Positions 27,080-39,262 of a stretch of 64,000 bases of DNA are shown piece after piece (the first letter of the stretch is position 1; each line of letters opens with the position of its first letter). Below the pieces are notes generated by a model. The model worked only from the letters and a program-made list of their open reading frames with translations, was not told the DNA's origin and searched no databases. Location of the stretch: contig JBFMHN010000003.1 of assembly GCA_040752895.1 (NCBI GenBank), positions 157,501 to 221,500 of the forward strand. The letters are read 5' to 3'. This DNA is from Pseudomonadota bacterium. Lineage in GTDB: Bacteria > Pseudomonadota > Alphaproteobacteria > GCA-2746255. The position numbers were made by a program, and so were the translations under genes.

Positions 27080-28617
27080 GTCGCCCGTGAAGAATGCGTA
27101 AGCCACTGAGGGGCTGAACAGATCGACGGCGTGGAAGTAATCGTTTTTGCAGGAAAGCGGGCTTTCGCGCCCGCTTTCTTGCGTTTTGGGATTCCCGCGG
27201 GCTGCGGTTCGTGATTCTCTCGATCCGGGTCTGGTGTCGGGGACGAGGGATGAGCAAGCCACGCGACGAGCGTCAGAAGGACCTGTTCCGGCCGCCGCTG
27301 GAGGAGATCATCGATCTCGAGCATCCGCTGGCGCGGTTGGCCGGGGAGATCGATTGGGGGTTCCTGTCGGGCCGCTTCGCTTCGGTCTGTCGCTCGGGTC
27401 CGGGCCAACCGCCGCTGCCGACGCGGCTGGTGGCCGGGCTGCTGCTCCTCAAGCACATGCACGCGCTGTCGGACGAGGCGCTGTGCGCGCGCTGGCTGGA
27501 GAACCCGTACTACCAGTACTTCTGCGGCGAGGTCGTGTTCCGGCACGAGCTGCCGTTCGATCGCTCGTCTTTGACTCGCTGGCGCCAGCGGCTGGGCGAG
27601 GCGCAACTCGTTGCGCTGCTCCAGGAGAGCCTGGCGGTGGCGCACAAGACCGGGGCGCTGGCGACCCGGGACCTCGAGCGGGTAGCGGTGGATACCACCG
27701 TGCAGCCGAAGGCGATCGCGCACCCGACCGACGCGCGCCTGATGCACCGGGCGCTGGAGAAGCTGGTCGGTCTGGCCAAGCGCGAAGGCGTGCCGCTGCG
27801 CCAGAGCTACCTTCGGGTCGCCAAGCGCGCCGCGATCATGGTCGGGCGCTACAGCCACGCGCACCAGTTCAACCGGGCGCGGCGCGCGCTCAGGTTCCTG
27901 CGCACGCGATTGGGGCGGGTCATCCGCGACATCCGGCGCAAGATCGATGGCGATCCGGCGCTCGAAGACCGCTTCGCGCAGCTCCTCGGCCTCGCGGTCA
28001 AGGTGCGCCATCAGGACCACCGGCAACGCGGGCCGAAGGTCTATTCGCTGCATGCGCCCGAGGTCGAGTGCATCGGCAAAGGCAAGGCGCGCGCCCCCTA
28101 CGAGTTCGGCTGCAAGGTGAGCGTCGCCACTCCCGTCACCCAGCCCAAGGGCGGCCAGTTCGTGCTGCATACGAAGGCGCTGCACGGCAACCCGTTCGAC
28201 GGCCATACCCTCGGCCCCGTCATCGCCGACATGCAGAGGCTCACCGGCGTCGAGGTCCGCCGCATCCACGTCGATAAGGGCTATCGCGGACACAACCACC
28301 CGCACCGGTTCCGGGTCTGGATCTCCGGTCGGGTGCGGCGCGTCACCAAGACCATCCGCCGCGAGATGAAACGGCGCGCCGCCGTCGAGCCGGTGATCGG
28401 CCACCTCAAGGCCGAGCACCGTATGGACCGCAACCACCTGAAGGGCCGCGACGGCGACCGCATCAACGCCGTCCTCGCCGCCGCCGGCTACAACTTCGGC
28501 CTCCTCCTGCGCTGGCTCGCCGCCTTTTGGCGTGCCCTGTTCCAGGCCTTCCTTCAGTCCGCTCCCACGGCCCGCTCAGCCTGAAAAATCACTCGGCAGC
28601 GATTCTTCACGGACGAC
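27080..28617 (+). mobile_element. IS5-family-like insertion sequence, complete
   Basis: Terminal inverted repeats begin GTCGCCCGTGAAGAAT at 27080 and, on the minus strand, GTCGTCCGTGAAGAAT at 28617. A 6-bp direct repeat TCATTG flanks the element (27074-27079 and 28618-28623). The element is about 1.54 kb with one transposase gene. Intact gene, matching ends and a perfect flanking repeat indicate a fairly recent insertion. The exact end and target-duplication length could differ by 1-2 nt. Confidence 0.8.
27250..28584 (+). CDS. IS5-family-like transposase
   Basis: DDE transposase of 444 residues from the ATG at 27250, with GACGAGGG upstream. The N-terminal domain reads DLFRPPLEEIIDLEHPLARLAGEIDWGFL, then LVAGLLLLKHMHALSDEALCARWLENPYYQYFCGE. 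The catalytic core includes VAVDTTVQP (first D), IHVDKGYRGH (second D) and KRRAAVEPVIGHLKAEHRMDRNHLKG (E), the usual DDE layout of this family. It is intact and alone in the element, so it is likely active or recently so. Confidence 0.9.
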   Translation: MSKPRDERQKDLFRPPLEEIIDLEHPLARLAGEIDWGFLSGRFASVCRSGPGQPPLPTRLVAGLLLLKHMHALSDEALCARWLENPYYQYFCGEVVFRHELPFDRSSLTRWRQRLGEAQLVALLQESLAVAHKTGALATRDLERVAVDTTVQPKAIAHPTDARLMHRALEKLVGLAKREGVPLRQSYLRVAKRAAIMVGRYSHAHQFNRARRALRFLRTRLGRVIRDIRRKIDGDPALEDRFAQLLGLAVKVRHQDHRQRGPKVYSLHAPEVECIGKGKARAPYEFGCKVSVATPVTQPKGGQFVLHTKALHGNPFDGHTLGPVIADMQRLTGVEVRRIHVDKGYRGHNHPHRFRVWISGRVRRVTKTIRREMKRRAAVEPVIGHLKAEHRMDRNHLKGRDGDRINAVLAAAGYNFGLLLRWLAAFWRALFQAFLQSAPTARSA

Positions 28618-28620
28618 TCA

Positions 28621-28634
28621 TTGATTTGAGTCAA
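28621..28634. promoter_or_regulatory. FNR/FixK-type box 2, next to the IS right end
   Basis: TTGATTTGAGTCAA matches TTGA-N6-TCAA. It begins inside the 6-bp flanking repeat of the IS, so the insertion landed at its edge. No gene now starts close by on either strand. The rest of 28618-28754 shows nothing recognisable. Confidence 0.5.
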
Positions 28635-28754
28635 TAGCCGCTCAAGCTCACGCTCGGCAGTCATCCGATGCAATGGTTTAGGGTATGGGCAATCCGCCGA
28701 AGCCGAATGTTCGCCGAAGCGCGCTATCCCCCGAATCCGGGTGGTGCGCGTTCG

Positions 28755-30935
<2,181 letters not shown>

Positions 30936-31027
30936 TTACGAAACATGGCCGCGCGGGAGGGCATGGAACGACGATTGAAGGCGTTCTGAGGTGCAATCGA
31001 TCATCAGCGCCGCGACGTACACCGACA

Positions 31028-31041
31028 TTGACCTGTGTCAA
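31028..31041. promoter_or_regulatory. FNR/FixK-type box 3, upstream of ligA
   Basis: TTGACCTGTGTCAA is a perfect TTGAC/GTCAA dyad in the 335-nt gap between ligA and marC. Relative to ligA the centre is about 118 nt from the start codon. A class II site (centre at -41.5) would leave a leader of about 76 nt. The rest of the gap holds nothing recognisable. Confidence 0.55.
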
Positions 31042-31252
31042 CCGTCATCGCCGAGCCAGGCAAGATCTAGCTGGCCGCGGTCTTGCTTGCGACAAGCCAA
31101 CGAGGTCAACAACCGCGAGCACTCCGTTTCGGGCGAGGTCCTCGGCTTCAAGAGATGGGTGCGGCGAATGGCTCTGGGTGCCGGCGCAGCGCCCCATGTC
31201 GCTCCAGCAAGGCGCGGCGGTCGAAGCAGGCTCTACTCGGTTCTATAGGTCT

Positions 31253-31906
31253 TCACGGGCTGACGAGAACCGGAAAGGACGCCGCAAGTCCATCGATGAT
31301 GTACTGAATGGCGAGGCCGGCGAGCACGATGCCGAACACTCGGCCGGCGACATTGACACCGATCAGACCAAGGTGGCTCATCAACCGTGACGCGAATAGA
31401 AAGACCGCTAGAGACAACAGCAAGGTCGCAATTAGTATGGCCACCGCGCTGGACTGAAGAACGATATCGCTGCCCGCCTTTCCGGTAATGAGTATAACCG
31501 ACGTTATGGCGCCGGGACCGGCAACGAGCGGCACGGCAAGAGGAACGCCAGCGATATCGGTGCTTTCTTCCGCCTCCCGTTCTTCGGCTTCAGTCGCGGT
31601 GCGCAGCCCGCTGGGCCGCACAAGGATTATATCAACAGAAAGTAGCAATAGCAGCAGACCGCCTGCTACTCGAAATGCCGGAAGCGATATTCCCAGAAAG
31701 CGGAAAACGGCGTCTCCTGCGAGCGCAAACACCAACAATGCCACGGCGGCAAAAACGACCATACGGACTGCGATTCTGCGGCGCGCGGCTGCGCTCTTCC
31801 GCGCGGTTAAAGCCATGAATATGGGGAGGACGCCGATTGGATCGATGACGACGAAGAATGTAACAAAGGTAGCCGCAGCAAATTCCAGTCGGTCCAAGGC
31901 GCTCAC
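31253..31906 (-). CDS. MarC-family integral membrane protein
   Basis: Protein of 217 residues with six predicted membrane segments, for example FAAATFVTFFVVIDPIGVLPIFMAL, VVFAAVALLVFALAG, AGGLLLLLLSVDIIL, AVAILIATLLLSLAVFLFA and FGIVLAGLAIQYIIDGLA. The PIGVLPIF and PLAVPLVAGPGAITSVI motifs are the paired half-membrane signatures of the MarC/UPF0056 family. Function is unsettled in the family; earlier links to antibiotic resistance were withdrawn. It lies 138 nt downstream of groEL on the same strand, within the stress island. Confidence 0.88.
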   Translation of the reverse strand: MSALDRLEFAAATFVTFFVVIDPIGVLPIFMALTARKSAAARRRIAVRMVVFAAVALLVFALAGDAVFRFLGISLPAFRVAGGLLLLLLSVDIILVRPSGLRTATEAEEREAEESTDIAGVPLAVPLVAGPGAITSVILITGKAGSDIVLQSSAVAILIATLLLSLAVFLFASRLMSHLGLIGVNVAGRVFGIVLAGLAIQYIIDGLAASFPVLVSP

Positions 31907-32044
31907 CGCGATTCGTTTAGCCAGCCGTTGGCTGATTGAAGCCCTCCCATGGTCGTATCACCCATGGTGGCATGCGGAAGCGGTGACTGCTCTTCGGGCG
32001 ATGGCCCGCGTGCAGCGAATGGCGCGTGGGGAAATCACGCTCCG

Positions 32045-33667
32045 TCACATCGCCATTTCGGACTCCGGCGTGTGTTCCTTCTTGGCTTCCGGGATTTCCG
32101 TCATCGTCGCCTCGGTCAGCAACAGGACGCTTGCAACCGAAACGGCGTTCTCAAGTGCAATGCGCACAACCTTTGTCGGATCGATAATTCCGGCCTCGAT
32201 CAGATCCACATACTGCTTGTGCGCGGCGTCGAAGCCCTCGCTACCTTTCCCACTCAACATGCGCGCGACGACCACGCCGCCATCCACCGCGGAATTCTCT
32301 GCAATCTGGCGCGCCGGCGCCTCGAGCGCGCGCTTGAGAATCTGGATTCCGGTGCGCTCGTCTCCCTCGCACCTGGCTTCCTCCGCCGCAACCGCCTCGA
32401 CGCAGCGCAGCAGCGCGAGTCCGCCGCCTGGAACGACACCCTCGGCGACCGCAGCCTTGGTCGCGCTGATCGCATCGTCGAGCGCCTCCTTCTTCGACTT
32501 CATCTCAGCCTCGGACGGAGCGCCGACCCGGATCACCGCCACCCCGCCCGCGAGCTTGGCGAGACGCTCCTCCAGCTTCTCGCGATCATAGTCGCTCGTC
32601 GCCTTCTCGATTTCGCGGCGGATCTGCTGAATGCGGCCGTCGATCTCCTTGCGCTCGCCCGCGCCACCAATGATGGTGGTGTTGTCCTTGTCGACGACCA
32701 CGCGCTTGGCGCGGCCGAGCTGTTCGATGGCCACATGTTCGAGCTTGACGCCAAGCTCCTCGGAAATCACCTGGCCGCCGGTCAGCACTGCGATGTCCTG
32801 CAGCATCGCCTTGCGCCGGTCGCCAAATCCCGGCGCCTTGACGGCGCAGCTCTTCAGCGCCCCCCGGATATGATTGACGATCAGCGTAGCGAGCGCCTCG
32901 CCCTCGACGTCTTCCGCCACGACGAGGAGGGGCGATGCCGCTTTCGCGATCTGCTCTAGCAGCGGGACCAGGTCCTTGAGGATACTGATCTTGCGGTCGG
33001 AGATGAGGATGAGGGCGTCCTCCATCACCGCCTCCATCTTCTCGGGATTGGTGATGAAATAGGGGGACACAAAGCCGCGGTCGAACCGCATGCCTTCGAC
33101 GACTTCAACCGTCGTCTCGGTGGTCTTGGATTCCTCTACGGTGATGACGCCGTCATCGCCGACTTTTTCCATGGCGTCGGCAACGAGTTCGCCGATCGCC
33201 GGATCATTGTGCGCCGAAATCGCCGCGACCTGCGCCTTTTCCTTCTGGGTCTTCACCGGACGCGACAATGCGCGTAGCGCCGCGATGGCGCATTTGGCGG
33301 CCCGATCAAGGCCGCGCTTGATGTCGATCGCACTCGCTCCGGCCACCACGTTGCGGACCCCATCGGCGAAGATTGCGTGGGCGAGGATAGTCGACGTACT
33401 CGTTCCATCACCCACCATGTCACCTGTCTTCTCCGCCGCCTGCCGAAGCATGCGGGCGCCGAGGTTTTCCTCAGCATCCTTCAGGTCGAATTCCTTGGCG
33501 ATCGTGACGCCGTCGTTGCAGACGATCGGAGCGCCCCATTTCTTCTCGATCAGCACCGACTTGGATCTCGGACCCAAGGTCACGCGCACGGCGTCCGCGA
33601 GCTGCGTCGCGCCGCGCAGAATCTTTTCCCGCGCGGCCGATCGGAACAGGACTTGCTTATGTGGCAT
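32045..33667 (-). CDS. groEL: Divergent GroEL-type chaperonin
   Basis: Hsp60 chaperonin of 540 residues. It keeps the apical/equatorial signatures [30 protein letters not shown] (canonical GDGTTTATVLA), [29 protein letters not shown] and [13 protein letters not shown]. It differs from housekeeping GroEL in having [19 protein letters not shown] and in lacking the glycine-methionine C-terminal tail; it ends ...[10 protein letters not shown]. No groES is found next to it. It probably works with the host GroES or on island-specific substrates. A small gene lies 6 nt upstream, and a TTGA-N6-TCAA box precedes that pair. Confidence 0.94.
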   Translation of the reverse strand: MPHKQVLFRSAAREKILRGATQLADAVRVTLGPRSKSVLIEKKWGAPIVCNDGVTIAKEFDLKDAEENLGARMLRQAAEKTGDMVGDGTSTSTILAHAIFADGVRNVVAGASAIDIKRGLDRAAKCAIAALRALSRPVKTQKEKAQVAAISAHNDPAIGELVADAMEKVGDDGVITVEESKTTETTVEVVEGMRFDRGFVSPYFITNPEKMEAVMEDALILISDRKISILKDLVPLLEQIAKAASPLLVVAEDVEGEALATLIVNHIRGALKSCAVKAPGFGDRRKAMLQDIAVLTGGQVISEELGVKLEHVAIEQLGRAKRVVVDKDNTTIIGGAGERKEIDGRIQQIRREIEKATSDYDREKLEERLAKLAGGVAVIRVGAPSEAEMKSKKEALDDAISATKAAVAEGVVPGGGLALLRCVEAVAAEEARCEGDERTGIQILKRALEAPARQIAENSAVDGGVVVARMLSGKGSEGFDAAHKQYVDLIEAGIIDPTKVVRIALENAVSVASVLLLTEATMTEIPEAKKEHTPESEMAM

Positions 33668-33673
33668 CTCCGA

Positions 33674-33991
33674 TCACCCTCCTTCGCGAATGCCTGACCA
33701 GGTTTGCTCGGCTTCTTCTTCGTCATGCAATAAGATATCGACGATCTGCGCGATCAGTCCGGTCTGCGGATGGCCGCTCTTTGCCAGAACGTCGCCGTCA
33801 CCGAGCGCCCACACAGCGGCTTCTTCGATCTCGGCGAGCGTCGGCTGCAATGCCAGGATCTCGATAATGTTGGACTCGCCGATATCGCCCAGGATGTTTC
33901 GGACATCGTCACCGCATGCGGCGCCGGAGGCCACGGCAATCATCTCCTGTTTTGAGATCGCAGTCGAAGTCGTGGGAGTCCACACTCTCAT
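33674..33991 (-). CDS. Small acidic protein upstream of groEL
   Basis: Protein of up to 105 residues, rich in acidic and hydrophobic positions (GDDVRNILGDIGESNIIEILALQPTLAEIEEAAVWALGDGDVLAKSGHPQTGLIAQIVDILLHDEEEAEQTW). No family was recognised. It ends 6 nt before groEL, where groES would normally be, but shows no GroES features (no mobile-loop or KP-GD patterns). The start is uncertain: the ATG at 33991 has no ribosome-binding site, and the ATG at 33943 has AGGAG directly adjacent. The FNR-type box is 24 nt upstream of 33991. Confidence 0.65.
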   Translation of the reverse strand: MRVWTPTTSTAISKQEMIAVASGAACGDDVRNILGDIGESNIIEILALQPTLAEIEEAAVWALGDGDVLAKSGHPQTGLIAQIVDILLHDEEEAEQTWSGIREGG

Positions 33992-34014
33992 AATGCATGA
34001 GTTAACCGCCGGCG

Positions 34015-34028
34015 TTGATTTGGCTCAA
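34015..34028. promoter_or_regulatory. FNR/FixK-type box 4, upstream of the groEL operon
   Basis: TTGATTTGGCTCAA lies in the 71-nt gap between dnaJ (ends 34063) and the small gene upstream of groEL. With a class II geometry, transcription would start near 33980, which favours the downstream start (33943) for the small gene. Confidence 0.6.
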
Positions 34029-34062
34029 ACTTCGTGCGTAAAGCCGCGGCCGTCCCCCAAAA

Positions 34063-35154
34063 TCACGTGGAGACCACTTTTCGAGTTCCCGCCCGTAGCT
34101 GCTCGAACAGGCGCCGGTCTCGCTCGGTCAGGCGCTGCGGGATATGCACCTGCAGCCGCACATAGATGTCGCCGCGAACCCCGCCGCCGAACTGCGGCAG
34201 GCCTTTGCCGCGCAAGCGGAGGACTGTGTCAGGCTGCGTACCCGGATCGACTTTGGCCGAGACCGGCTTCTCAAGCGTGGGAACTTCAATGCTCGTGCCG
34301 AGGACCGCGTCGACCACATCGATGGTTTCGACCCGGTAGAGGTCGCGACCGTGACGTTCGAAGCGCGGATCGTCAGCCGTGCGGATGACGACGAAGAGAT
34401 CGCCCGACGGCAGCCCCGGCTTTTCCGCCGGTTGTCCGTGGCCGGGCACGCGCAAGGCCATGCCGTCCTCCACCCCGACCGGAATGCGGACTGTGAGGGT
34501 TTCGTCGTTCATGACTTGCCCTGTCCCCCCGCACTCTGGGCACGGCGTGTCGATGATCGTTCCCCTGCCGGCGCAGTCGGGGCAGGTCGTAATCTGCTGC
34601 AGCGTGACGCCCTGCTTGCGCTGGCTGTGCACGAGCTGTCCGCTGCCGCCACATTTGGAGCAGGTGCGCGGCTTTGTTCCCGCCTTGGCGCCGGATCCTT
34701 GGCAGGCTCGACAGGGTACCGGACGCCTGACATGGACCGTTTCTTCGCCCCCGGTCAGGACGCGCTCAAGGGGGATAGTGACCGTCGCCTCGAGATTCTC
34801 ACCGTGGCGCGGCGCTCTAGGACGCCGGAACAGGCGATCGAACGGGCCGGCGCCGCCGAAATCGAAGCCGAGCCCGCCAAAGATGTCCTCGAAATTGATC
34901 CCGCCGAACAGGTCCTCGGCGGAAAAGCCAGCAATGCCGGCGTGGCCGCGGGCATCGTATTCAGCGCGCTTCCTCGGGTCGCTCAAGACCGCATAGGCTT
35001 CGGCGATCTCCTTGAACCGCTCGCTCGCCCCCGGGTCCTTGTTTCGATCAGGGTGATATTTGAGCGCGAGCTGCCGAAAGGCATCTTTGATGACCTTGAT
35101 GTCCGCATCGCGCGGAACTCCGAGTACTTCATAGTAGTCGCGCGGCTCGGCCAC
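34063..35154 (-). CDS. dnaJ: DnaJ-type co-chaperone with zinc finger
   Basis: Hsp40 of 363 residues that delivers clients to DnaK and stimulates its ATPase. The N-terminal J domain has the HPD motif ([14 protein letters not shown]). A glycine/phenylalanine-rich linker follows ([21 protein letters not shown]). The zinc-finger domain has four CxxCxGxG repeats: [24 protein letters not shown] and CPECGGTG. The C-terminal client-binding domains end in [26 protein letters not shown]. It is a type I DnaJ and sits 14 nt downstream of dnaK, clearly in one operon with it. Confidence 0.95.
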   Translation of the reverse strand: MAEPRDYYEVLGVPRDADIKVIKDAFRQLALKYHPDRNKDPGASERFKEIAEAYAVLSDPRKRAEYDARGHAGIAGFSAEDLFGGINFEDIFGGLGFDFGGAGPFDRLFRRPRAPRHGENLEATVTIPLERVLTGGEETVHVRRPVPCRACQGSGAKAGTKPRTCSKCGGSGQLVHSQRKQGVTLQQITTCPDCAGRGTIIDTPCPECGGTGQVMNDETLTVRIPVGVEDGMALRVPGHGQPAEKPGLPSGDLFVVIRTADDPRFERHGRDLYRVETIDVVDAVLGTSIEVPTLEKPVSAKVDPGTQPDTVLRLRGKGLPQFGGGVRGDIYVRLQVHIPQRLTERDRRLFEQLRAGTRKVVST

Positions 35155-35168
35155 GGCTGCCAGCCCAC

Positions 35169-37040
35169 CTATCGCTTGTCGCCCGCAGTCTCCTTGTACT
35201 CCGCGTCAACCACCCGGCCGCCCGGACCGGGTCCGGTCGGTCGCGCCTCACCGGTTGGCCCGCTCACATCGGGCCTAGGCTGCGGTCCCGCTTGGGGTGC
35301 CTGCGCGTAAAGCACCTGGCCTGCCTCCTGCAGCACGGTCTTCAAGGCTTCCGCCTTCTGAGAAGCGAGCTCGGCATCGCGCTTTGCAAGCGCCTCGCGT
35401 CCCTCACGCAGCGCCGTTTCGACGCGCCGACGCAGGTCGTCGGACAGCTGGGGCCCGAAATCGGCCAGCGTGCGCTCGGCCTGATAGCAGATCGCATCCG
35501 CATTGTTGAGCTTCTCGGCCTGGTCGCGGCGTCTCTTGTCCTGCTCCGCAAACTGTTGCGCCTGATCGATCATGCGCTGCTTTTCCGCGTCCGGCAGACG
35601 CGTAGACCCGGTGATACGGATGGACTGCGAGCGCTGACTCGCCATGTCCTTGGCCGTCACGTTGAGGATGCCATCGGCATCAATATCGAACGTGACCTCG
35701 ATCTTCGGTACGCCCCGCGGGGCCGGAGGGAGCCCATCGAGGTTGAATTGTCCGAGGCTTGTATTGTCGAGCGCCATCGGCCGCTCGCCCTGAAAGACGT
35801 GCACGGTGACACTGGTCTGCATATCGGCCGCGGTCGTGAAGATTTCCGAGCGCTTGACCGGGACAGGGGTGTTGCGCGCAATCAGCGGCGTCGCGACGCC
35901 ACCGAGAGTCTCGATGCCGAGCGTGAGCGGTGTAACGTCGACAAGGACGATCGAGCCGACATCGCCGGCCAGCACACCGGCCTGAATCGCCGCCCCTTGG
36001 GCCACGCATTCCATCGGATCGATGCCGGTCTCGCCCTTATGCCCGGTGAGATCCTCGAAGAAGCTTCGCACCATTGGCATACGCGTCGGTCCGCCGACGA
36101 AAACCAGGCGATCGATCTTGTTAGGCTCGATACCGGCATCGTGAAAGGCTTGCAGGACCGGCTCGCGGCAGCGTTCGACAACCGGCCTTACGATACGCTC
36201 GAGATCGGTGCGCGTGAGGTCGATCTCGAAATGAACCGGTCCCGAAGGGCCCGCGGCGAGAAACGGCAAGGTGATATGCGTTGTCGTATTGGTGGACAAC
36301 TCTATCTTGGCAACTTCACCGGCCTCTGTGATGCGCGTCGCCGCCATACGGTCCGCACGCACATCGGCACCACTTTGTGCTTTGAAACGGTCGGCAAGAA
36401 ACTCGAACACCAGCTTGTCCATGTCGGTGCCGCCAAGTTGCGTGTTCCCGCTCGTCGCCTTCACTTCGAAGACACCCTTGCCGAATTCCATGATGGTCAC
36501 GTCGAGGGTGCCGCCGCCGAAGTCGACGACCGCAATGCGCAACTCCTGCCCCAGGCGATCGAGCCCGTAGGCAAGCGCGGCCGCCGTCGGCTCGTTCACC
36601 AATCGCACCACCTCGAGGCCGGCGATGCGGGCTGAATCCTTCGTCGCATTGCGCTGATTATCGTTGAAATAGGCGGGCACCGTGATCACGGCCTGCTTGA
36701 CAGGCTCACCGAGGAACGCCTCGGCATCCCGCTTGATCTTCTGCAGAAGAAACCCCGAAAGCTCCTCCGGCGAAAACTCGCGCTCTCGCAGCCGGACCTT
36801 CTCGCGCCGGCCCATGAGGCGCTTGAACGCCGTCGCCGTCCCATCGGGATTGACGGTTGCTTGCCGGCGCGCCGGTTCCCCGATGATGATCTGGCCATCC
36901 GCCGTGAGCGCGACGTAGCTTGGAAAAGCCTTCCCGCCGAGCGTGATGCCTTCGGCGCTCGGAATGATCATCGGCCGGCCTCCGCGGAGAACCGCAGCGG
37001 CCGAGTTGGAGGTGCCGAGGTCGATACCGATAATGGGCAT
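35169..37040 (-). CDS. dnaK: DnaK-type Hsp70 chaperone
   Basis: Hsp70 of 623 residues. The ATPase domain begins [20 protein letters not shown] and holds [42 protein letters not shown] and [16 protein letters not shown]. The substrate-binding domain includes [14 protein letters not shown] and the interdomain [14 protein letters not shown] linker. The C-terminal lid ends in a GPG-rich tail ([15 protein letters not shown]). The ATG at 37040 is chosen because the family starts there; an open extension of 105 codons upstream is not Hsp70-like. It is divergent from hsp20 across a 116-nt gap with an FNR-type box and is followed by dnaJ. No grpE is nearby. Confidence 0.95.
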   Translation of the reverse strand: MPIIGIDLGTSNSAAAVLRGGRPMIIPSAEGITLGGKAFPSYVALTADGQIIIGEPARRQATVNPDGTATAFKRLMGRREKVRLREREFSPEELSGFLLQKIKRDAEAFLGEPVKQAVITVPAYFNDNQRNATKDSARIAGLEVVRLVNEPTAAALAYGLDRLGQELRIAVVDFGGGTLDVTIMEFGKGVFEVKATSGNTQLGGTDMDKLVFEFLADRFKAQSGADVRADRMAATRITEAGEVAKIELSTNTTTHITLPFLAAGPSGPVHFEIDLTRTDLERIVRPVVERCREPVLQAFHDAGIEPNKIDRLVFVGGPTRMPMVRSFFEDLTGHKGETGIDPMECVAQGAAIQAGVLAGDVGSIVLVDVTPLTLGIETLGGVATPLIARNTPVPVKRSEIFTTAADMQTSVTVHVFQGERPMALDNTSLGQFNLDGLPPAPRGVPKIEVTFDIDADGILNVTAKDMASQRSQSIRITGSTRLPDAEKQRMIDQAQQFAEQDKRRRDQAEKLNNADAICYQAERTLADFGPQLSDDLRRRVETALREGREALAKRDAELASQKAEALKTVLQEAGQVLYAQAPQAGPQPRPDVSGPTGEARPTGPGPGGRVVDAEYKETAGDKR

Positions 37041-37074
37041 AAGTAACAAAATATCAGGCGGGGCCGAGGGTGCT

Positions 37075-37088
37075 TTGACCTGGATCAA
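37075..37088. promoter_or_regulatory. FNR/FixK-type box 5 between dnaK and hsp20
   Basis: TTGACCTGGATCAA matches TTGA-N6-TCAA with the classical CTGG core. It is in the divergent 116-nt promoter region. Its centre is 76 nt from the hsp20 start and 41 nt from the dnaK start, so class II activation fits hsp20 better. Confidence 0.6.
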
Positions 37089-37156
37089 GGCGAACAGATC
37101 CCAGTGGACGCATGAGTTAAATCCGTCGTTTCCAATTCCATATGGAGGACCTACCC

Positions 37157-37702
37157 ATGGCCGAAGCATCAAGCAAGGTACCGGTGAAGATGGAAGAAAA
37201 GGCTCCCGCGCGGGAAACCGCGCTGCAGGCCTGGCGGCCGTTCGAAACCCTGCGACGTGAAGTCGATCGGCTTTTCGAGGATTTCGACCGGGGATTCTGG
37301 CGGTCACCGTTCCGGCGCTCAATGTTCGACATCGAGCCGTTCTGGGGCCGCGCAAAAAGCTGGACCGCGGAACCCGCCGTTGACATCGTCGAGAAGGAGA
37401 AGGCCTACGAGATTACGGCCGAGCTTCCCGGCCTGGACGAGAAGAACATCGAGGTGAAGCTCGCCAACGGCGGCCTGACGATCAAGGGCGAAAAGCAGGA
37501 GGAGAAGGAGGAAAAGAAAAAGGACTATTACCTCCACGAACGCAGCTTCGGCTCCTTCGAGCGCTGCTTCGCGGTGCCGGAAGGCGTCGACACCGACAAG
37601 GTCGAGGCGAGCTTCAAGAAGGGCGTGCTGACGGTCACGCTCCCGAAGAAGCCCGAGGCGATCAAGCCGGAGAAGAAGATCGAGGTCAAATCAGCCGCCT
37701 AA
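37157..37702 (+). CDS. Hsp20/alpha-crystallin small heat-shock protein
   Basis: Holdase of 181 residues from the ATG at 37157 (TGGAGGAC 7-8 nt upstream). A charged N-terminus is followed by the alpha-crystallin domain: PAVDIVEKEKAYEITAELPGLDEKNIEVKLANGGLTIKGEKQ, then RSFGSFERCFAVPEGVDTDKVEASFKKGVLTVTLPKK with the A-x-x-x-n-GVL signature. A lysine/glutamate-rich stretch (QEEKEEKKKDYYLHE) separates the two halves. It is the first gene of the rightward arm of the stress island and is followed by degP. Confidence 0.94.
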   Translation: MAEASSKVPVKMEEKAPARETALQAWRPFETLRREVDRLFEDFDRGFWRSPFRRSMFDIEPFWGRAKSWTAEPAVDIVEKEKAYEITAELPGLDEKNIEVKLANGGLTIKGEKQEEKEEKKKDYYLHERSFGSFERCFAVPEGVDTDKVEASFKKGVLTVTLPKKPEAIKPEKKIEVKSAA

Positions 37703-37799
37703 TCCTCCAGCAAATCAGCCGGCGGACTGAAGCGTAGTGCCGTCCGAGCCCCATCAGCGGCTCGGACGGCAGCCTGTGCGAGGGATCGGGAGAGCTGCC

Positions 37800-39164
37800 A
37801 TGCGTCTTTTGATCGCGACCTTCTCCATTGTCTTGGCGTTGTCACAGTTTGCTTTGGCGCAGGAACCGCCACCAGTCCGGACAGCGAGTCCGCTGCAAGG
37901 TGTTTCGACGCTCGCCCCCCTGGTCAAAAAAGTTATGCCGAGCGTCGTGAATATCGCGATCAAGGGCCGCATGGCCCAAGAGCAGAACCCTCTGCTCAAC
38001 GACCCCTTCTTTCGTCGCTTCTTCAATATTCCCGAAATGCCCGTTGAGAGGGAAATCCGCGCCGCCGGGTCGGGCGTGATCGTTGATGCGCGGCAGGGCC
38101 TCGTGATCACGAACAATCATGTCGTCGAGCATGCCGACGAGATCTCGGTCACGCTCACCGATGGCCGTCGCTTTCAGGCTAAACTGGTCGGCGCCGACGC
38201 GGATACGGATGTGGCTGTGATCAAGATACCGACGGAGAATTTGGTCGCGCTCCCGCTTGGCGATTCCGACAAGCTCGAGGTCGGTGATTTCGTGGTGGCG
38301 ATCGGCAATCCGTTCGGGCTGGGCCAGACCGTCACTTCGGGAATTGTCAGCGCCCTGCGGCGCACTGGCCTCGGCATCAAGGGTTATGAGGACTTCATCC
38401 AGACCGACGCGCCAATCAACCCCGGCAATTCGGGCGGTGCGCTGGTCGATCTGCAGGGCGAGCTGATCGGGATCAATACCGCGATCATCGGCCCAAGCGG
38501 CGGTAATGTCGGCATCGGATTTGCAATCCCTTCGAACATGGTGCGCGACGTCATGGACCAGCTTGTAAAGTACGGCCACGTTCGGCGGGGACAGCTCGGC
38601 ATCACGATCCAGGACCTGACCCCCGATATCGCGCAGGCACTAGGGTTGCACACCCAACAGGGAGGTGCGGTCATCGCCGGGGTTGAACCGGGGTCGCCAG
38701 CGGAGCGCGCCGGCCTGAAGGCAGGCGACGTCATCACCGAAATTGGCAAGTCCGCCGTGCGGGACTCCGCCGATCTGCGCAACAAGATTGGCCTGTTGCC
38801 CGTTGGCGAAACAACCGAACTGACAGTCTTGCGCGGCGGGAGATCCATGACTGTGCGCGCCACGCTGACGGCGCGGCCCAGGACCGTTTTGCAGGGCGGA
38901 GAGCTCAGCCCCCTCTTGGAGGGCGCTTCCTTCGCTCCGACAAGCCCAAATGCCACGGCACGCGGCATCGAAATCGTGACCATCCAGACTGGAAGCGCGG
39001 CATGGGCAGCCGGGCTGCGCATGGGCGACGTGGTCACATCCGTCAATCAGGAGCCGGTGGCAAATCCCGGCGATTTTGCGGCCAAAGTCCAGGAATCGCC
39101 GAAGCGCCTGCTGCTCAATCTCCTACGGGAGGGACGCGCCTTGTTCATCGTTTTACAGGCCTAG
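37800..39164 (+). CDS. degP: DegP/HtrA-type periplasmic serine protease
   Basis: Protein of 454 residues with a signal peptide ([20 protein letters not shown], cleavage expected after ALA). The catalytic triad is His107 ([10 protein letters not shown]), Asp137 (DTDVAVIKI) and Ser211 ([10 protein letters not shown]). Two PDZ domains follow ([19 protein letters not shown]...; [24 protein letters not shown]). It degrades or refolds damaged envelope proteins. The ATG at 37800 is used because the signal peptide starts there. It lies about 100 nt after hsp20 on the same strand, so co-transcription is possible. Confidence 0.93.
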   Translation: MRLLIATFSIVLALSQFALAQEPPPVRTASPLQGVSTLAPLVKKVMPSVVNIAIKGRMAQEQNPLLNDPFFRRFFNIPEMPVEREIRAAGSGVIVDARQGLVITNNHVVEHADEISVTLTDGRRFQAKLVGADADTDVAVIKIPTENLVALPLGDSDKLEVGDFVVAIGNPFGLGQTVTSGIVSALRRTGLGIKGYEDFIQTDAPINPGNSGGALVDLQGELIGINTAIIGPSGGNVGIGFAIPSNMVRDVMDQLVKYGHVRRGQLGITIQDLTPDIAQALGLHTQQGGAVIAGVEPGSPAERAGLKAGDVITEIGKSAVRDSADLRNKIGLLPVGETTELTVLRGGRSMTVRATLTARPRTVLQGGELSPLLEGASFAPTSPNATARGIEIVTIQTGSAAWAAGLRMGDVVTSVNQEPVANPGDFAAKVQESPKRLLLNLLREGRALFIVLQA

Positions 39165-39262
39165 CAAGTAAAGGAAGCGGGCGCGCATCGAGAGAGGACG
39201 GACACGCGACAGTGCGCGAATATGGGTTCCGCCTATGATCCAAATGAAAGGAGGCAAAGACC

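Noticed and set aside
26980-28437. 485-codon minus-strand frame across the insertion sequence
   Set aside because: It is antisense to the intact DDE transposase and starts outside the element.
33995-37120. Shared GCATGAGTTAA at 33995-34005 and 37110-37120 as a common promoter element
   Set aside because: The two copies have different orientation and spacing relative to the nearby boxes and genes, so a common role is not supported.
37041-37355. 105-codon N-terminal extension of dnaK
   Set aside because: The family starts at [13 protein letters not shown]; the extension crosses the divergent promoter and the hsp20 coding start and has no Hsp70 character.
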